Origin: Lentzea albidocapillata | GTDB lineage: Bacteria > Actinomycetota > Actinomycetes > Mycobacteriales > Pseudonocardiaceae | Direction: 5' to 3' | Length of the DNA: 64,000 nt | Assembly (NCBI RefSeq): GCF_000719115.1 | Contig: NZ_JOEA01000022.1 | Location: 124,001 to 188,000 of the forward strand | Shown here: one piece after another, positions 32,231-42,200 of the stretch | How positions within the stretch are numbered: position 1 is the stretch's first letter | Layout of the letters: every line of letters starts with the position of its first letter | Notes under the pieces: model-generated | Database searches by the model: none | Seen by the model: only the letters and a program-made list of their open reading frames with translations | Told to the model about the DNA's origin: nothing | Made by a program: the position numbers and the translations under genes

Positions 32231-32886
32231 ACCGGATCGACCTCGTGGTGCTGGACATCGCCGGCACGACCGTGGAGGAACACGGGCTGGTCTACAAAGC
32301 GCTGGCGGACACGGTGATCGCGGCCGGCGGGTCAGCGCAGAACGTCGGCGACTGGATGGGTGCCGACAAGTACGAGGCGATCTCGGCGATGCTTGGGAAG
32401 TCCGAAGTGGACGCCGAGTTCAGGGACTTCCACGAGCGGCTCGCGAAGTACTACGCCGAGACGCCGCCGACGCCGATCCCCGGTGTGCCGGAAGCGTTGG
32501 CGCAGCTGCGGAGCAACGGAGCCAAGGTCGCGCTGACCACCGGCTTCGACAGGCCCGTCGTGGACGGGCTGCTCGACGTCCTCGGCTGGCGCGAGGGCGT
32601 GCTGGACGCGGTGGTGTGCGTGGACGACGTGAGGGCCGGCCGTCCGGCGCCGTACATGATCCACCGGGCGATGGAGCTGACCGGCGTCACGGACGTCCGG
32701 CGGGTGCTGACCGCCGGCGACACCACGAGAGACCTGCAGGCGGGCATGAACGCGGGCGCGGCGTTCGTCGTCGGCGTGCTCAGCGGCAGCCAGACGGCGG
32801 AGGAACTCGGCGCCGTCCGGCACACACACCTGCTCAAAAGCGTCGCCGAGATCCCTGTACTAGTCCAGGGCGGCGGTGTGGCGTAG
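32227..32886 (+). CDS. Phosphonatase-like HAD hydrolase
   Basis: A 219-residue HAD enzyme. Motif I is LVVLDIAGTTVEEHG (the second Asp is replaced by Gly, as in phosphonoacetaldehyde hydrolase-like proteins, DxAGT). Motif II is ALTTGFDRP; motif III/IV region is GRPAPYMIHRAME and VLTAGDTTRDLQAGMNAGA. This matches the phosphonatase-like family (TIGR03351) that partners the TIGR03364 oxidoreductase. It may cleave the carbon-phosphorus bond of an aldehyde made by the oxidoreductase, though not all family members have the cap lysine needed. The GTG start overlaps the regulator stop. Confidence 0.85.
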   Translation: MNRIDLVVLDIAGTTVEEHGLVYKALADTVIAAGGSAQNVGDWMGADKYEAISAMLGKSEVDAEFRDFHERLAKYYAETPPTPIPGVPEALAQLRSNGAKVALTTGFDRPVVDGLLDVLGWREGVLDAVVCVDDVRAGRPAPYMIHRAMELTGVTDVRRVLTAGDTTRDLQAGMNAGAAFVVGVLSGSQTAEELGAVRHTHLLKSVAEIPVLVQGGGVA

Positions 32887-33288
32887 CTGCTCGGGCGTCG
32901 GGTCCGCGACCAGGACCCGCAACGCGTCCGCGAACTGGTCGAAGCGCCGGTCGAACTCGGCCAGCTCGCGCGACGGCTCCGCGACCAGCGCCGCCCGGCC
33001 CGGTCTGGGTACGGCGCTCGCCAGCGCGTCGCGGAGGGGCTGGGCCCGGCGCAACGCGACGAGCAGCGTCCAGAGCCGTTGCTCGACCAGGGCGACCTGC
33101 ACCGGGTCGCCCGTCACGCGCTGGAAGTCCGAACGCATGGCCGTGGCGCGGCGGCGTTGGGCAGGGCAGGTGAAGTCGGCGGACCGGACGACCTGCGTGT
33201 CCGGTGCCGACCGGGCGAGTGCTTCCTCCGACCGGAACCGCCGCACGGGCGGGGTTCCGGCCGGGTTCCACATCCACCAGGAGGTCAT
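32860..33288 (-). CDS. Hypothetical protein coupled to XPB-like helicase
   Basis: A 142-residue protein from ATG 33288, overlapping the helicase stop (ATGA). It begins MTSWWMWNPAGTPPVRRF, then helical, arginine-rich stretches (RSDFQRVTGDPVQVALVEQR, LWTLLVALRRAQPLRDALAS). No known catalytic motif. Fixed coupling to the helicase suggests a helper or partner. Its 3' end overlaps the phosphonatase-like gene by 27 bases on the other strand. Confidence 0.65.
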   Translation of the reverse strand: MTSWWMWNPAGTPPVRRFRSEEALARSAPDTQVVRSADFTCPAQRRRATAMRSDFQRVTGDPVQVALVEQRLWTLLVALRRAQPLRDALASAVPRPGRAALVAEPSRELAEFDRRFDQFADALRVLVADPTPEQLRHTAALD

Positions 33289-34925
33289 CCGACCAGGTCG
33301 TCCGCGTCGACGATCTTGTACGCGTAGCCCTGCTCGGCAAGGAACCGCTGCCGGTGGGCGGCGTAGTCGGTGTCGAGCGTGTCCCGCGAGACGACCGAGT
33401 AGAAGTGCGCCTGCCGGCCGTCGCCCTTGGGGCGCAGGATCCGGCCGAGGCGCTGGGCCTCCTCCTGCCGCGAGCCGAACGTGCCGGACACCTGGATGGC
33501 GACGGACGCCTCGGGCAGGTCGATGGAGAAGTTCGCGACCTTGGACACCACCAAGGTGCGGAGTTCGCCCTTGCGGAACTGGTCGAACAGCTCCTCGCGC
33601 TCCTTGTTCTTCGTCGATCCCTTGATCACCGGCGCCCCCAGTTCCTCGCCCAGTTCGTCGAGCTGGTCCAGATAAGCACCGATCACGAGCGTCGGCTCGC
33701 CGGGATGCTTCTCCAGTACCCGCTTGACCACCGGGATCTTGGTCCGGGCCGTCGAACAGAGCTTGTAGCGCTCCTCCGGCTCGGCCGTCGCGTACTGCAT
33801 CCGCTCGTTGTCGGTGAGGGTCACCCGCACCTCGGTGCACTCGGCGGGAGCGATCCAGCCCTGCGCCTCGATGTCGCGCCACGGCACGTCGTACCGCTTC
33901 GGCCCGATCAACGAGAAGACGTCGCCCTCCTGGCCGTCCTCGCGCACCAGCGTCGCGGTGAGTCCGAGACGGCGACGCGACTGCAGGTCGGCGGTCATCC
34001 GGAACACCGGCGCGGGCAGCAGGTGGACCTCGTCGTAGACGATCAGGCCCCAGTCGCGCGAGTCGAACAGGTCCAGGTGCTTGTACTCGCCCTTCGACTT
34101 GCGGGTGATCACCTGGTAGGTCGCGATCGTGACCGGGCGGATCTCCTTGCGTTCACCCGAGTACTCGCCGATCTCCTCCTCGGTGAGCGAGGTGCGCGCG
34201 ATCAGCTCCCGCTTCCACTGCCGGCCGGCCACGGTGTTCGTGACCAGGATCAGCGTGGTCGCCTGGGCCTCGGCCATCGCCGCCGCGCCGACCAGCGTCT
34301 TGCCCGCGCCACAGGGCAGCACGACGACGCCGCTCCCGCCGGCCCAGAACGCCTGGGCGGCCATCCGCTGGTAGTCGCGCAGCTTCCAGTCGGTCTCCTC
34401 CAGCTCGATCGCGTGCGCCTCGCCGTCGACGTACCCGGCGTGGTCCTCGGCCGGCCACCCGACCTTGAGCAGCAGCTGCTTGAGCCGCCCGCGCTCGCTC
34501 GGGTGCACGATGACGGTGTCGTCGTCGATGCGGGCCCCGAACATCGGCGCGATCTTCTTGTTGCGGAGCACCTCTTCGAGCACCGCACGGTCGTTGGAAT
34601 GCAGGACCAGCCCGTGCACGGGGCTGTTGGTCAGCACCAGCCGCCCGAAGCGGCCCATCGTGTCGACCACGTCCACCAGCAGCGGCTGCGGCACCGGGTA
34701 GCGGCTGAACCGCACCAGAGCGTCGACCACCTGCTCGGCGTCGTGCCCGGCCGCTCGGGCGTTCCACAGGGCCAACGGCGTCACGCGATAGGTGTGCACG
34801 TGCTCCGGAGCCCGCTCCAGCTCGGCGAACGGCGCGATGGACGTGCGCGCGTCGTTGGCGAGCGGGTGGTCGACCTCGAGTAGCAGGGTCTTGTCCGACT
34901 GGACGATCAATGGGCCATCGGTCAC
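33285..34925 (-). CDS. XPB/Ssl2-like DNA helicase
   Basis: A 546-residue SF2 helicase from GTG 34925. The N-terminal damage-recognition-like region (1-180) is followed by helicase motifs: Q-like DYQRMAAQAF, Walker A PCGAGKT, DEVH in LIVYDEVHLLPAP, SRRRLGLTATLVREDGQE, and QVSGTFGSRQEEAQRLGRIL (motif VI region). Bacterial XPB homologues unwind DNA 3'-5' and are thought to act in DNA repair. A separate helicase-associated protein is encoded at 45044-47296. Confidence 0.9.
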   Translation of the reverse strand: MTDGPLIVQSDKTLLLEVDHPLANDARTSIAPFAELERAPEHVHTYRVTPLALWNARAAGHDAEQVVDALVRFSRYPVPQPLLVDVVDTMGRFGRLVLTNSPVHGLVLHSNDRAVLEEVLRNKKIAPMFGARIDDDTVIVHPSERGRLKQLLLKVGWPAEDHAGYVDGEAHAIELEETDWKLRDYQRMAAQAFWAGGSGVVVLPCGAGKTLVGAAAMAEAQATTLILVTNTVAGRQWKRELIARTSLTEEEIGEYSGERKEIRPVTIATYQVITRKSKGEYKHLDLFDSRDWGLIVYDEVHLLPAPVFRMTADLQSRRRLGLTATLVREDGQEGDVFSLIGPKRYDVPWRDIEAQGWIAPAECTEVRVTLTDNERMQYATAEPEERYKLCSTARTKIPVVKRVLEKHPGEPTLVIGAYLDQLDELGEELGAPVIKGSTKNKEREELFDQFRKGELRTLVVSKVANFSIDLPEASVAIQVSGTFGSRQEEAQRLGRILRPKGDGRQAHFYSVVSRDTLDTDYAAHRQRFLAEQGYAYKIVDADDLVG

Positions 34926-35034
34926 GCCGACAAGTCTCCCTGACGACGCCAAATGCGTTCGACCTGCGTCAACTGGTGACGACAACTGTGAGGCGACACA
35001 CGAAGCCAACAGGCCGTGTCGTACGTTCTCGCCC

Positions 35035-35622
35035 ATGAGCACCGAGTCGACTGATCCCGTCGAGCCGCCGGCCGTGGTGACCCCGGAACCCGCGGAGACC
35101 GAGACCGACGAGTCGCCCAAGAAGAACAGCTGGCTGAAGTTCGTCATCGTCGGCGTGCTGGCGGTCGTGCTCGTCGGCGGCGGCGTGTGGGGGCTGACGG
35201 CACTCAACTCCACCGGTGTCGGCGACTGCGTGAGCGCCTCGCCCAAGGACGTGGACAAACCGGACGGCGACTGGGACATCTCGTCGAAGAGCTGCGACGA
35301 CGCCACCGCCACGCACCGGGTCGCCGCCGTGCTGAACAACGCCGAGGACCAGTGTCCCGCCGAGGGCATCTACGAGCAGATGCGGTCGGGCGGTGACAAG
35401 TCGATGTGCCTGATGCCGAACCTCGCCGAGGGCAACTGCTACACGTCGAGCGACGACGGCGCCTTCAAGAAGGAGGCGTGCACGACGGACTCGCCGGTGA
35501 AGATCGTGAAGAAGGTCGACGGGCTGCCCGAGGAGGGCTCGGTGTGCCCGGAGGGCTCCAGCGAGCTGAGGTTCAGCGAGCCGGCCTCGGTCTACTGCAT
35601 GGGTGTCCACGAAGGATCCTGA
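35035..35622 (+). CDS. Membrane-anchored eight-cysteine protein (paralogue 1)
   Basis: A 195-residue protein. The N-terminus is acidic/proline-rich (about 35 residues), then one transmembrane helix (WLKFVIVGVLAVVLVGGGVW) and an outside domain. Cysteine pattern: GDC, KSC, DQC, MCL, NCY, EAC, SVC, YC, eight in all, shared with the three following genes and suited to four disulfides. Resembles the LppU/SCO3897-type proteins of actinobacteria; function unknown. It diverges from the XPB-like gene across 109 bases. Confidence 0.7.
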   Translation: MSTESTDPVEPPAVVTPEPAETETDESPKKNSWLKFVIVGVLAVVLVGGGVWGLTALNSTGVGDCVSASPKDVDKPDGDWDISSKSCDDATATHRVAAVLNNAEDQCPAEGIYEQMRSGGDKSMCLMPNLAEGNCYTSSDDGAFKKEACTTDSPVKIVKKVDGLPEEGSVCPEGSSELRFSEPASVYCMGVHEGS

Positions 35623-35672
35623 TCGGGTGAACTCGGTTGAGTTGAACCCCTTCTGACGCCGATACCCAGGCC

Positions 35673-36155
35673 ATGAAGAAGGTCGGCCTGGGTATCGCCG
35701 TTGTCCTTGCCCTCGTGCTGCTCGGCGGGTTCGTCGTGAACCAGCTCGGCGACGTGGCCACGGCGGCGCGGGCCGGCGACTGCGCGCGGATCTCCGGCGC
35801 GCTCGAGAACCCGACGTACCAGGCGCTCGACTGCGGTTCCGAGCAGGCGAACGTCAAGATCGCGAAGGTCCTCGACTGGAACGAGAAGGCCTGCCCGTCC
35901 GGCGGCATGGACTACTCGACGTACACGGGCGACGCCACGCTGTGCCTCATGCCGAACTTCGTCGAGGGCGCCTGCTACGGCCAGGACTCCGAGAGCGGCA
36001 TCGCGAAGGTCGACTGCTCCACGAAGGACTCGGTGAAGGTCGCCAAGGTGTTCAGCGGCAAGACCGACCGCACCGTCTGCGGGGACTCGCGCGCGGCGGT
36101 CTTCCCCGAGCCCGCGGTCACCTTCTGCCTGGAACGCGGCGACCAGAAGCAGTGA
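35673..36155 (+). CDS. Membrane-anchored eight-cysteine protein (paralogue 2)
   Basis: A 160-residue protein, the shortest of the four: it starts directly with the hydrophobic segment MKKVGLGIAVVLALVLLGGF, with no cytosolic tail. Outside domain: AGDC, LDCGSEQANVKIAKV, KAC, TLCLMPNFVEGACYG, VDC, TVC, AVFPEPAVTFC. All eight cysteines are kept. It may be anchored or cleaved as a signal peptide. It lies 50 bases after paralogue 1. Confidence 0.7.
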   Translation: MKKVGLGIAVVLALVLLGGFVVNQLGDVATAARAGDCARISGALENPTYQALDCGSEQANVKIAKVLDWNEKACPSGGMDYSTYTGDATLCLMPNFVEGACYGQDSESGIAKVDCSTKDSVKVAKVFSGKTDRTVCGDSRAAVFPEPAVTFCLERGDQKQ

Positions 36156-36301
36156 CCTGCTGCACCGCGACCGCCATGTGATCCAAGCGGCCGTAACGTT
36201 TCCGTAAAGCCTGAGCGCTTTCCTGCGCCACATGGCACTGTCTGCTCCGGCTGTGTCGGGGGGCATGGGCCATCTGGGGTATTCGGAAATGAGAGAACCG
36301 C

Positions 36302-36859
36302 ATGAGCACGACTGAATCCGCTTCGCCCGCGTCAGCGCCGGAGCCCACGCAGGAGCCCGCGCCGAAGAAGTCGAGCATCGGCAAGCGGATCCTGACCTAC
36401 ATCGTCGGCCTGATCGTCGTCGGTGGCGCGTTCTACGCGTTCAACTACTTCAGCAGCGACGTCGCGCAGGCGAAGGCCGGCGACTGCGCCGTCGTCACCG
36501 GCACGTCGACCAGCCCGGAGTACAAGCCGGTCGACTGTGGCGCCGCCGAGGCGAACTACACGGTCGGCAAGGCCGGCGGCACGAGCGAGGCGTGTGGCAA
36601 GGGCTACGACGAGTACACGCAGACGCAGCGCCGTGGCCCGAAGACGAAGCTGTGCCTCGCACCGCTTCTCGCCGAGGGCAAGTGCTACGCCGAGAACACC
36701 GGCGGCGTCGGCGCGAAGGCCGTCGAGTGCAACGAGTCGGCCGCCTTCAAGGTGACGAAGGTCGTCAAGGACACCGCCGCACCGCAGTGCGCGGAGGGCG
36801 AGGAACCGCAGTCCTTCCCCGAGGCGAAGCTGCACTACTGCGTCGGCGCGCCCGCGTAA
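36302..36859 (+). CDS. Membrane-anchored eight-cysteine protein (paralogue 3)
   Basis: A 185-residue protein with a short Ser/Pro/Glu-rich cytosolic start (residues 1-25), KKSSIGKR, and a transmembrane helix (ILTYIVGLIVVGGAFYAF). Outside domain: AKAGDCAVVTGTSTSPEYKP, VDCGAAEANYTVGKA, EAC, KLCLAPLLAEGKCYAE, VEC, QCAEGEE, SFPEAKLHYC. Closest in pattern to paralogue 4 (YKPVDC / YKKVDC, AEANY). Function unknown. A strong stem-loop follows it. Confidence 0.7.
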   Translation: MSTTESASPASAPEPTQEPAPKKSSIGKRILTYIVGLIVVGGAFYAFNYFSSDVAQAKAGDCAVVTGTSTSPEYKPVDCGAAEANYTVGKAGGTSEACGKGYDEYTQTQRRGPKTKLCLAPLLAEGKCYAENTGGVGAKAVECNESAAFKVTKVVKDTAAPQCAEGEEPQSFPEAKLHYCVGAPA

Positions 36860-36871
36860 CAGGCTTGATCC

Positions 36872-36910
36872 AGCGAAACCGGAGTCGTGTCCCACGGCTC
36901 CGGTTTCGCT
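36872..36910 (+). terminator. Stem-loop terminator between paralogues 3 and 4
   Basis: Perfect 13-bp arms AGCGAAACCGGAG (36872-36884) and CTCCGGTTTCGCT (36898-36910) with a 13-base loop, followed by GTCTTT. It probably ends the paralogue 3 transcript, so paralogue 4 would need its own promoter. Confidence 0.75.
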
Positions 36911-36942
36911 GTCTTTCGCGTGACTCATCCGAGAGGAATCCA

Positions 36943-37788
36943 GTGACCGACCCCAACTACCCCCAGCAGCCAGGGCCCTACGGACCGCCTCCCGGTGGAC
37001 AGCCGCAGCAGCCGTACGGCCAGCCGAACCCGTACGGCCAGCCGAACCCGTACGGTGAGCCGCCCCAGCAGGGCTACCCGGGCCAGCCGGGACAGCCCGG
37101 TCAGCCCTACGGACAGCCCGGTCAGCCCGGTCAGCCCGGCGACCCGTACGCCCAGCAGCCGGGCCAGTACGGTCCGCCTCCCGGCCAGATGCCCGGCCAG
37201 CCCTCAGGTCAGCCGATGCCCTACGGCCCGCCGCCCAAGAAGAGCGGCGCCGGCAAGATCATCGGTTCGATCGTCACCATCGTCGTGCTCGTCGGCGTCG
37301 GCATCCTGGTGAAGGTCCTGATCGGCGGCGGCCTGAGCGCCATCACCGAGCCGTCGGCCAAGCCGGGCGACTGCGCGAGCCTCACGGGCACCACGTTCAA
37401 GCCGACGTACAAGAAGGTCGACTGCTCCGCGGCCGAGGCGAACTACTTCATCGCCAAGGCCATGAACTCCACGAAGGAGGCGTGCCCGAGCGAGGACTAC
37501 GCCGAGTACACCGAGTCCGGCCGGCGCAGCTCCTCGCTGAAGCTCTGCCTCGTCGAGAAGCTCGAAGAGGGCAAGTGCTACGAGGAAGAACTCGTGAAGG
37601 TGAAGATGGACGGCATGAAGGTCGTCGACTGCTCCAAGGGCAACAACCAGTTCGCCGTCCAGAAGGTCCTGAAGGTCGAGAAGGTCGTCCGGGCGGCCAC
37701 CGCGGACTGCGGTGAGGCGACGGCCGTCGCCTACGCGGAACCCGCTCCGGGCATCACCTACTGCATCTCGGCCGCGGGCGGAAAGTGA
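36943..37788 (+). CDS. Proline-rich membrane-anchored eight-cysteine protein (paralogue 4)
   Basis: A 281-residue protein from GTG 36943 (GAGAGGAA upstream). Residues 1-100 are a low-complexity cytosolic tail of PYGQPNPYGQP and QPGQPGQP repeats. Then KKSGAGKIIGS, a transmembrane helix (VTIVVLVGVGILVKVLIGG), and the outside domain: KPGDCASLTG, YKKVDCSAAEANYFIAKA, EAC, LKLCLVEKLEEGKCYEE, VVDC, ADCGE, AYAEPAPGITYC. Such proline/glutamine-rich tails in actinobacterial membrane proteins may bind partners. Function unknown. Confidence 0.75.
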   Translation: MTDPNYPQQPGPYGPPPGGQPQQPYGQPNPYGQPNPYGEPPQQGYPGQPGQPGQPYGQPGQPGQPGDPYAQQPGQYGPPPGQMPGQPSGQPMPYGPPPKKSGAGKIIGSIVTIVVLVGVGILVKVLIGGGLSAITEPSAKPGDCASLTGTTFKPTYKKVDCSAAEANYFIAKAMNSTKEACPSEDYAEYTESGRRSSSLKLCLVEKLEEGKCYEEELVKVKMDGMKVVDCSKGNNQFAVQKVLKVEKVVRAATADCGEATAVAYAEPAPGITYCISAAGGK

Positions 37789-37797
37789 CCGCACGAA

Positions 37798-37829
37798 AAA
37801 TGGCGGGCCGGTTCTCCGGTCCGCCATTT
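37798..37829. terminator. Bidirectional terminator between convergent genes
   Basis: Arms 37798-37811 (AAATGGCGGGCCGG) and 37816-37829 (CCGGTCCGCCATTT) pair over 14 bp with one G-U, around loop TTCT, with A-rich and T-rich flanks. It sits 9 bases after paralogue 4 and 17 before the end of the convergent lipoprotein gene. Confidence 0.85.
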
Positions 37830-37846
37830 CTCATGCCACGAAGCAA

Positions 37847-38824
37847 CTAGTTGGTCGTGCCAGGCGGCAGTAGCTGCTGCACGTCCAGACGCCCGGACAG
37901 CACGTCCTCGGTGTCCATCATGTCGGCGACGCGCTGGAGCCGGATCGGGTTCAGCGACAACGGGAACGTGCCCACCGACACCAGGGCCGCGGTCGCCGCG
38001 TCGACGTCCGCGTAGCTGGTCAGCGAGTCCTGCACGGCGAGCTTGTTGGCCTGCGCGCGCTGCTGCGCCTGGCGCAGTACGTCCCGGAACACCTTCATCG
38101 TCTTCGGGTTCGCCTCGGCGAACTTCTTCGACGACGCGTAGCCGGACATCGGGAAGTCCAGTGTCGGGCCGCGGGCGGTGTCGGTGACGATCTTCGCGCC
38201 GATCTTGCGCTGCGCCTTCGTGATGAAGGGCTCGATCATGAACGCCGCGTCGACCTGCCCGGCCGTGAGCGCGGCCTCCATGTCGGCGTACGCCATCGGC
38301 CTGAACTTGATCTTCTGCTTCTCGACCGCGGCGGTGTCCAGCACGGCACGCGTGGTCAGCGCGCCGATGTCGGTCTCGCTGTTCACGGCGATCGTCGGCT
38401 GGGCCTTCTTGCCGGGGTCGTCGTAGTCCGACCGGGCGTCCGCGACCAGCGCCATCGAGTTCGGGCCGGCCTGGTAAGCCTCGCCCTGCAGCTGCAGCTC
38501 GGTGCCCTCGGCGACCGCGCGGAAGAGGCTGACGTGTGTCGCCCACGTGAGGTCGAGAGTGGTGTCCAGCTGCTTGATGGCCTCTGCCTCGCTGGGCTGG
38601 GTGACCAGGTTGACCTGCAGACCGGCCTTCTCGAACAGCTTCTCGGTCAGCGCGATCCGCAACGGGGCCACGTCGACGACGGGCAGCACGCCGATGCGGA
38701 TGACGTTGCGCTCCACGTCCGCGTTGCCGCCGTTCGACGAACTTCCGAACAGGCCGCAGCTCGCGGTCAGAACACACGTGATGAGCACTGCAGCAAGCCG
38801 CAGAGCTGTGGCTCGGGTAGCCAT
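37847..38824 (-). CDS. ABC transporter substrate-binding lipoprotein (NMT1/SsuA-like)
   Basis: A 325-residue lipoprotein. ATG 38824 follows GAGAGGTG. The signal peptide (RLAAVLITCVLTASCG) has lipobox TASC. The body resembles NMT1/TauA-type binding proteins: VIRIGVLPVVDVAPLRIALT, KLFEKAGLQVNLVTQPSEAE, DLTWATHVSLFRAV, PTIAVNSETDIGALTTRAVL, AALTAGQVDAAFMIEPFIT. Likely substrates are sulfonates, thiamine precursors or similar small organics; none can be fixed. No permease or ATPase genes are next to it, so partners must be elsewhere. Confidence 0.8.
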   Translation of the reverse strand: MATRATALRLAAVLITCVLTASCGLFGSSSNGGNADVERNVIRIGVLPVVDVAPLRIALTEKLFEKAGLQVNLVTQPSEAEAIKQLDTTLDLTWATHVSLFRAVAEGTELQLQGEAYQAGPNSMALVADARSDYDDPGKKAQPTIAVNSETDIGALTTRAVLDTAAVEKQKIKFRPMAYADMEAALTAGQVDAAFMIEPFITKAQRKIGAKIVTDTARGPTLDFPMSGYASSKKFAEANPKTMKVFRDVLRQAQQRAQANKLAVQDSLTSYADVDAATAALVSVGTFPLSLNPIRLQRVADMMDTEDVLSGRLDVQQLLPPGTTN

Positions 38825-39203
38825 GGCACCTCTCGCCGGTAGGGCTTGGGTAGCTTCGAATCGATCAGTGAGTGTCACCACAGACCAGGGCGTCCGCAGT
38901 CCCAACTGGGAGTTCGGACGGACGTGGGGTGTGCCGACATCCGGGGATGTTAACCACCTGAACGTATGAAACGACACCCCATCTCGATACGGTGAGTGCT
39001 TCTGGAGACTTCCCCCGGGGAGGGGGTGACCATTACCCTTCCGGCTCGGGTGGCACAGGTCGTAGTAGACCTACGTGTCTTCAGACGGGGTAGGGCGCCT
39101 CACCGGGCGAACAACCCCTGTGCTGCAATTCGGCCCGTTTGACGAGTCCATGCTCGGTCCTGGGGAGAGACCGGGACACTGCTGCTGGAAGAGGAAGCCC
39201 AGA
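38825..39203. other. Intergenic region upstream of the conservon
   Basis: 379 bases between a divergent lipoprotein gene and the conservon kinase, with no gene I would support. It must hold both promoters. A stem-loop with arms GTCCG (38892-38896) and CGGAC (38925-38929) and inner TCCCA/TGGGA lies near the lipoprotein side. The sequence around 38950 (GATGTTAACCACC) is the least GC-rich part. The kinase frame stays open upstream to 39075, so some of this could be coding. Confidence 0.5.
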
Positions 39204-42200
39204 GTGGCCCGACGTGAGAGAGGTCCCAGCCAGTTTGGCGTGGGTGACACCACACGCTCCGAAAGGCCCGAATCGGGTGACGGACTGGCTGCGCTGGGTA
39301 ACGGACCGATGAGCGTGACACCGGACCCGGTGAAGCACGACGCCGGAGCCGGGCCCGGTTCGGGATCTGCCCGATCCGCGGGATGGCGCCTGCGCAACTG
39401 GCGGTTGCGCACGAAGCTGCTCGCCGTTCTGCTCATCCCGACGGTCTGTGCGCTCGCCCTGGGTGGTCTGCGAGTCCGTAGCGACCTCGAGGCCGCGACG
39501 GAGTTCAACAACCTCGCGAACCAGATCCGCCTCGAGACCGCGGTCGCGGACCTGGTGCAGCAGTTGCAGCGCGAACGCGACCTGTCGGTCAGCTACGTCG
39601 CGTCGAACAAGAAGGTCGACAGGGTCGTTCTCGAACGGCAGCTGCGCCGCGTGAACGACACCAGCGAGGCGTTCAGCAACAGGATCGCCGAACTCAGCTC
39701 CGACCTGAACTCGGCTGCCGTCGAGCGCTTCCAGGTCGCGGCCAAGCAGCTCGACCGCCTGAACAGCCTCCGCAACTCGGTGCGCGACACGCAGTACCCC
39801 GCCGAGGCCGTCCAGCGCACCTACTCGGAGTCGATCGAGACGCTCCTCGGGCTCGGCGAGCAGACGATCTCCGAGATCAGCGACCCGGAACTGGTGCGAC
39901 TGCACCTGACCACGAACGCCATCGCGCGCATCAAGGAGCAGGAGTCGCTCAAACGGGCGATCCTCCTGGACGTCTTCCAGCGCAAGGCCTTCACCCCGGC
40001 CCAGCTGCGTTCCCTGCAGGCCGCGAACGCCGAGCTCGAAGCGGCCCGCAACGACTTCCGCAAGTCCGCGACGCCCGAGCAGGCCAAGATCTACGACGAC
40101 ACCGTCACCGGCCTCATCGTCGACAACGCGAACGACATGCAGGAATCGGCGATCAACCAGCAGGCGGGCGCGAAGGACTTCACCCAGATCACGCCCGAGA
40201 AGTGGGACATCGCCGCCACGCTGACGGTCAACCTGACCCGTGACGTCGAGAACCTGCTGGTCGAGCAGCTGCAGACCAAGACCGACGTGCTGGCCGGCGA
40301 GACCCGGACCAGGGCGTACGTCGAGTCCGGCATCGTGCTCGCGATCCTCGCGCTCGCGTTGCTGATGGCGCTGTTCGTCGCCCGCTCGATCCTCAACCCG
40401 CTGCGCATCCTGCGCCGCACCGCCCTCGACGTCGCCGACCACGGTCTTCCCGACGCGGTCGAGCGGATCCTCGCGGACGCCAACCCGGAGGACGCGGCCA
40501 AGACCGCCGTCGAGCCGGTGCCGGTGCACACGCGGGAAGAGATCGGCCAAGTGGCGCGCGCGTTCGACGCGGTGCACGGTGAAGCGGTGCGACTGGCCGC
40601 CCAGCAGGCCCTCCTGCGTGACAACGTCAACGCGATGTTCGTCAACCTGTCCCGCAGGTCGCAGGCCCTGGTCGAACGCCAGCTGAACCTGATCGACCGG
40701 CTGGAGCAGGACGAGCAGGACCCGGACCAGCTGGCCTCGCTGTTCGAGCTCGACCACCTCGCGACCCGCATGCGCCGCAACTCGGAGAACCTGCTGGTCC
40801 TCTCGGGTACGGACCTGTCGCGCCGCCTGACCCGGCCCGTTCCGGCCGCCGAGGTCCTCGGCGCCGCGGTCTCCGAGGTCGAGCAGTACGCCCGCGTGCA
40901 GGTCGGTCAGACCCCGGACCTCACGGTCCAGGGCCGCGCGGTCAACGACCTCGTGCACCTCATCGCCGAGCTGCTGGACAACGCCACGGCGTTCTCCGAC
41001 CCGGTCACCAAGGTCACCGTTCGCACGGCCAAGACCCGCAAGGGCGAGCTGGCGATCGAGATCCAGGACCGCGGCGTGGGCATGGGCGAGCAGGAGATCA
41101 TCGAAGCCAACGACCGGCTGGCAGACCCGCCGGAAGTCGACGTCGCCGTCTCCCGCCGGATGGGCCTGTACGTGGTCGCGCGGCTTGCCAAGCGCCACGA
41201 CATCAAGGTCCGCCTGCGTGGCAACGAGGACATCGAGGGCGGCACGACGGCGCTGGTGATCGTGCCGGAGACGCTCACCGCGATCCCCGGCCAGGCACCG
41301 GTCTCGACCCCGCCGTCCGGTTCCGGTTCGCTGGCCTCCGCGTTCGGCATGTCGCCGTCCGCGTCGGCACCGGCGATGCCGATGCCGATGCCGCCGGCCG
41401 AGCACACGACGGAGATCGGCACCACCGCAGTCAGGGCCAGCGGCATCGCCGGCGCCTTCGGCGGTGCCACCGGTACCACCGGGACCACGGGTTTCACGCC
41501 GCGGATCGACGAGTCGAGCCCGAGCATCCCGGTCAACTTCGTGCCCAGCTCGATCACCGACACCGGTGCGGGCGCGACGGCGATCCCCGTGTACAGCGAC
41601 CCGCCGATCGAGGACGTGACGCCGTCCGAGCGGTGGCGCCGCGACCAGCTCGCGGCGGTCGAGCCGGAGGGTTCGTTCGGCGAGCCCACCCTCTTCACGG
41701 CCTACGAGGACCGCAACGAAGAGGCCGGCGAGATCTCCTTCGAGCCCGGCTACGAGACCACCCAGTTCGTGCCGATCCCGCCGATCGAGGACGAGCCCGT
41801 CTCGTCCAACGGCATCTCGCGTGCCTCGGCCGACGAGGGTCGTCTCGACATCGGGATGGGTCACCGCAACGGGACCTCGGACGCCTCGCGCAAGAAGATC
41901 GAGCACGACCTGGACGCCCCGACCGAACGCCTCCCGATCTACGAGGCCGTCCTGTCGCAGTGGTTCCAGGCCGTGGGCAGCGAGACGTCCGCATCGGCCG
42001 CTCAGCCGGTCCCTGCGGCCGCCGAGGACGATGCACCGGCCGCCACCAACGGACACGTCGAGTCGAGGCTCGGCGGGACCGACAAGCGCTCTGTCGACTA
42101 CATCGACGAGCCTCCGTCGACCCCGCCGCTCTCGGACGGGCCCGAACCGGAGCTGCCGACCCGGACCCGCAAGCCTGTACCGGCGGTGGCACCCACCACC

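Noticed and set aside
37000..37200. Short tandem DNA repeats considered as a CRISPR-like or minisatellite array
   Set aside because: They encode the PGQPGQP/PYGQPN tail of paralogue 4. No regular unique spacers, so a coding low-complexity repeat.
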